From Actinopolyspora halophila DSM 43834 (GTDB lineage: Bacteria; Actinomycetota; Actinomycetes; Mycobacteriales; Pseudonocardiaceae): DNA of 64,000 nt. The DNA lies in NCBI RefSeq assembly GCF_000371785.1, contig NZ_AQUI01000002.1, positions 5,133,352 through 5,197,351 of the forward strand, read 5' to 3'. Below the pieces are notes generated by a model. It worked only from the letters and a program-made list of their open reading frames with translations. It searched no databases and was not told the DNA's origin. Position 1 is the stretch's first letter; the number at the start of each line of letters is the position of its first letter. The position numbers and the translations under genes were made by a program. Of this stretch, positions 61,502 through 64,000 are shown in pieces.

Positions 61502-62734
61502 ATGCCGCCCGAGCCAAGCGCCACGACAGCCCCACCGGTCGCGGAGGGAGCGCGTGGTCGCCGACCACGATCCGGCGGGTCGTTCGCCCTGGCGGGAGCG
61601 ATTCTCGCGGTGTTCCTGATGGCCTCCACCGCGCCGTCGCCCATGTACGCGATCTACCAGCGCGAGTGGCACTTCTCCAGCACCGTGCTGACGGTGGTCT
61701 TCGCCGTGTACATGCTCGGGATACTCGCCGCGCTGGTGCTGTTCGGCTCGCTGTCCGACCACCTGGGCCGCCGCCCGGTGCTGCTCGGCTCGATCGCGCT
61801 GGAAGCGATCTCGCTGCTCGTGCTGGCGCTGGCCCCCGGAGTCCGGTGGCTGTGCGTGGGACGCGTGCTGCAGGGGCTGGCCACCGGCGCCGTGACCAGC
61901 GCGGTCAGCGCCACGCTGCTGGATTTCCAACCCGGGGGAAGCGGACGCGGACCGCTGGTGAACGGGGTCGCGGCGGCTGGCGGCATGGCCGTGGGGTCGG
62001 TGCTGGCCGGAGCGCTGGTCCAGTTCGCCCCCGCGCCGACCGAGCTCAGCTACCTCGTGCTGATCGCCGCGCTGGTGCTCCTGTTCCTGGGGGTGCTGGT
62101 GATGCCCGAGCCGGTGACCGGGCGGCGGGCCGAGCTGAGGCGGATACTGCGTCCGCAGCGGCCGACCGTGCCGGAAGGGCGGGGGCGGACGTTCGCGCTG
62201 CTGGCCACCACGATGCTGTCCGCGTGGACGATCGGCGGGATGTTCATGTCGCTGGGGCCGTCGGTGGCGAGTGGGCTGGTCGAGCACAACTCCCACTTCG
62301 TCGGCGGACTGACCGTGACGGTGCTGGCCGGGGTCGGCAGCATCGCGCAGGTGCTGGCATCGGGTTGGCACGGCACGCGCGCGGTGCGGCTGGCCGTCCC
62401 GCTGCTGCTGATCGGGCTGGCCGCCGTGGCCGTGGCCGTGGTCGTCGGCAGCGCCGCGCTGCTGTTCGCCGGGTCCGTCGTGCTGGGGGCCGGCTGGGGG
62501 CTGATGTTCGCGGGCGGCTTCCGGATGCTCAGCGCGCTGGCCACACCAGAGCAACGCGCGGGCACCTCGGCGATGATCTACGTGGTCGCCTACCTGTCCG
62601 CCGGGGGGTCCAGCATCCTGCTCGGGCACCTGACCACGCTGTTCGGGCTGGACAACGCCACGATCGTCTTCGCCGCGGCCGCGGGAGCGTTCGCCGTGCT
62701 GGCCGGGATCGGCAGCGGCAGGCAACGCGGCTGA
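61502..62734 (+). CDS. MFS transporter
   Basis: A 410-residue major facilitator with about 12 helices. The cytoplasmic loop 2-3 motif GSLSDHLGRRPVLL (about residues 80-93) and motif-5-type stretch near helix 5 (GRVLQGLATGAVTSAVSATLLDF) resemble drug or metabolite exporters. ATG after GAGGAG. Controlled by the divergent TetR gene. Substrate unknown. Confidence 0.86.
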   Translation: MPPEPSATTAPPVAEGARGRRPRSGGSFALAGAILAVFLMASTAPSPMYAIYQREWHFSSTVLTVVFAVYMLGILAALVLFGSLSDHLGRRPVLLGSIALEAISLLVLALAPGVRWLCVGRVLQGLATGAVTSAVSATLLDFQPGGSGRGPLVNGVAAAGGMAVGSVLAGALVQFAPAPTELSYLVLIAALVLLFLGVLVMPEPVTGRRAELRRILRPQRPTVPEGRGRTFALLATTMLSAWTIGGMFMSLGPSVASGLVEHNSHFVGGLTVTVLAGVGSIAQVLASGWHGTRAVRLAVPLLLIGLAAVAVAVVVGSAALLFAGSVVLGAGWGLMFAGGFRMLSALATPEQRAGTSAMIYVVAYLSAGGSSILLGHLTTLFGLDNATIVFAAAAGAFAVLAGIGSGRQRG

Positions 62735-62853
62735 ACCTCACCGACGGGGAGCACCCCGCACCGCACGTCCCCTCGCGTCCGGCAGCGCTCGACCGCCGGG
62801 CCGCACGCCGCACTCGGCGCACGGCACCGGCGGTCGGGCGCGACCGCTCCGGC

Positions 62854-64000
62854 TCACTCCGCGGCCACGGTCAGCGCGGACCCGTCGGAACCGACGTCGA
62901 CGACCACCTTGTCGCCGTCCTTGATGTCGCCGCCCAGCAACTTGCGGGACAGCTCGTCCCCGATGGCCGACTCGACCAGTCGCCGCAGCGGCCGCGCCCC
63001 GAACACCGGGTCGAACCCGCTGACGGCCAGCCACTCCTTCGCCGCCGGGCTCACGTCCAGCGTGAGTCGCCGCTTCGCCAGCCTGCGCGCCAACCGGTCC
63101 ACCTGGATGTCCACGATCGAGGTCAGCTGCTCGGTGGAAAGCGCGTGGAACACCAGCGTGCCGTCCAGCCGGTTCAGGAACTCCGGCTTGAACTGACTGC
63201 GCACCACCGTCATCACGGCCTCGTCCCGTTCGGACTCGGAGAGGTTCCGGTCCGCGATGGCCTGCGAGCCCAGGTTCGAGGTCATGACCAGGATGGTGTT
63301 GCGGAAGTCCACCGTGCGCCCCTGGCCGTCGGTGAGCCTGCCGTCGTCGAGCACCTGCAGCAGCACGTCGAAGACGTCCTGGTGGGCCTTCTCGACCTCG
63401 TCGAGCAGCACCACGGAGTAGGGACGCCTGCGGATGGTCTCGGTGAGCTGGCCGCCCTGGTCGTAGCCCACGTATCCCGGAGGCGCGCCCACCAGCCGCG
63501 CGACCGAGTGCTTCTCGGAGTACTCGCTCATGTCGATGCGCACCATCGCGCGCTCGTCGTCGAACAGGAACTCGGCCAGGGCCTTGGCCAGCTCGGTCTT
63601 GCCCACCCCGGTGGGCCCGAGGAAGAGGAAGGAGCCCATCGGCCTGTCCGGATCGGCCACCCCGGCTCGGGAACGGCGCACCGAGTCCGAGACCGCCCGC
63701 ACCGCCTCGGACTGCCCGATCACGCGGGAACCGATCGCGTCCTCCATGCGGAGCAGCTTGGCCGTCTCGCCCTCCAGCATCCTCCCCGCGGGGATACCGG
63801 TCCAGGCGCTGACCACCTCGGCCACGTCGTCCGGGGAGACCTCCTCCTGCAACATCGCCTTGGAGCGGTTCTGCGCCTCGGTGGCCGTCTCCAGCTCCTT
63901 CTCCAGCTCCGGTATGCGGCCGTAGCGCAGCTCGGCCGCCTTGCCGAGATCACCGTCTCGTTCGGCGCGCTCCGATTCGCCGCGCACCGATTCGAGCTGA
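62854..64000 (-). CDS. clpB: Chaperone ClpB, C-terminal part
   Basis: The last 380 or so residues of the ClpB disaggregase; the start is beyond the right edge. In view are the end of the coiled-coil middle domain, then the second AAA+ module: Walker A LGPTGVGKTELAKALAEFLF, pore loop GYVGYDQGGQLT, Walker B VVLLDEVEKAHQDV, sensor 1 MTSNLGSQ, arginine-finger region FLNRLDGTLVF, sensor 2 GFDPVFGARPLRRLV, and the C-terminal domain. ClpB works with DnaK to dissolve protein aggregates. Its position after the Rv0383c-like gene matches mycobacteria, with an inserted TetR/MFS pair. Confidence 0.95.
   Translation of the reverse strand, partial: QLESVRGESERAERDGDLGKAAELRYGRIPELEKELETATEAQNRSKAMLQEEVSPDDVAEVVSAWTGIPAGRMLEGETAKLLRMEDAIGSRVIGQSEAVRAVSDSVRRSRAGVADPDRPMGSFLFLGPTGVGKTELAKALAEFLFDDERAMVRIDMSEYSEKHSVARLVGAPPGYVGYDQGGQLTETIRRRPYSVVLLDEVEKAHQDVFDVLLQVLDDGRLTDGQGRTVDFRNTILVMTSNLGSQAIADRNLSESERDEAVMTVVRSQFKPEFLNRLDGTLVFHALSTEQLTSIVDIQVDRLARRLAKRRLTLDVSPAAKEWLAVSGFDPVFGARPLRRLVESAIGDELSRKLLGGDIKDGDKVVVDVGSDGSALTVAAE

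Noticed and set aside
61418-62725. Large in-frame upstream extension of the TetR gene antisense to the MFS gene
   Set aside because: The extension lacks a start with ribosome site, has low-complexity composition, and covers a clear MFS gene; the TetR protein begins at 61417.
1-64000. tRNA genes, rRNA genes, CRISPR arrays, insertion sequences, prophage genes
   Set aside because: Scanned by eye for T-loop-like segments, regular short repeats and transposase/integrase motifs; nothing convincing. The repeats present are intergenic palindromes without spacers or transposase.

Overview
This window looks like a chromosomal segment of a high-GC filamentous actinomycete of the Pseudonocardiales type, with Actinopolyspora or Saccharopolyspora-like bacteria the most plausible source. 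The reasons are the strong third-position GC bias, frequent GTG/TTG starts, a desferrioxamine-type siderophore operon, WhiJ-type XRE/DUF397 regulators, GPP34 and DUF6802 proteins, a GTP-dependent PEP carboxykinase, and a gene order around purA, pyrE and clpB that resembles the Mycobacterium tuberculosis Rv0357c to Rv0384c region. The genus is an inference. Coding is dense. I saw no tRNA, rRNA, CRISPR array, transposase or phage gene.

Layout. 1-2.6 kb: end of a desBCD siderophore operon. 2.8-5.5 kb (minus strand): an operon of three small HA/CG/CxxC (zinc-finger-like) proteins followed by a protein-isoaspartate-type methyltransferase of the peptide-modifying FxLD class. Divergent from it at 5.8-6.9 kb is an XRE/DUF397 regulator pair, then a set of very small genes (48 aa, 31 aa, 71 aa two-TM) at 7.2-7.6 kb. 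This 2.8-7.6 kb stretch is the most accessory-looking and the best candidate for an undescribed system. 7.8-15.3 kb: siderophore-interacting protein with an iron box, a calcium-repeat protein, pckG, and a polar amino acid ABC transporter. 15.7-19.9 kb: M20 peptidase and three tandem GPP34 paralogues. 20.2-28 kb: branched-chain 2-oxoacid dehydrogenase E1a/E1b/E2, a multicopper oxidase lacking its N-terminus, an FMN-type oxidase and a Tat-exported GH97 glycosidase. 28-34 kb: acyl-CoA dehydrogenase, SCP2 and a divergent TetR gene with tandem operators, MBL hydrolase and DUF2334 protein. 34-48 kb: purine synthesis genes purC, purB, purD and purA interspersed with regulators, a Gdx-type SMR exporter, a sigma factor with putative anti-sigma, threonine aldolase and a GDPD. 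48-57 kb: HNH protein, FUSC transporter, DUF3151, YciI, a second sigma factor, nagA with a DasR-like site, a DUF368 lipid-carrier transporter, SpoU methyltransferase and pyrE. 57-64 kb: GNAT, methyltransferase, SDR, Rv0383c-like membrane protein, TetR/MFS pair and the C-terminal part of clpB.

How it fits together. Iron supply (des genes plus siderophore-interacting protein), amino acid uptake and catabolism (ABC transporter, M20 peptidase, Bkd complex, threonine aldolase), gluconeogenesis (PckG), amino-sugar use (NagA) and nucleotide synthesis (PurA/B/C/D, PyrE) make up the housekeeping core. A recurring feature is a family of long imperfect palindromes in intergenic spacers, usually just downstream of genes and mostly oriented with them. 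Their arms show compensatory base changes, which suggests a conserved hairpin at transcript 3' ends.
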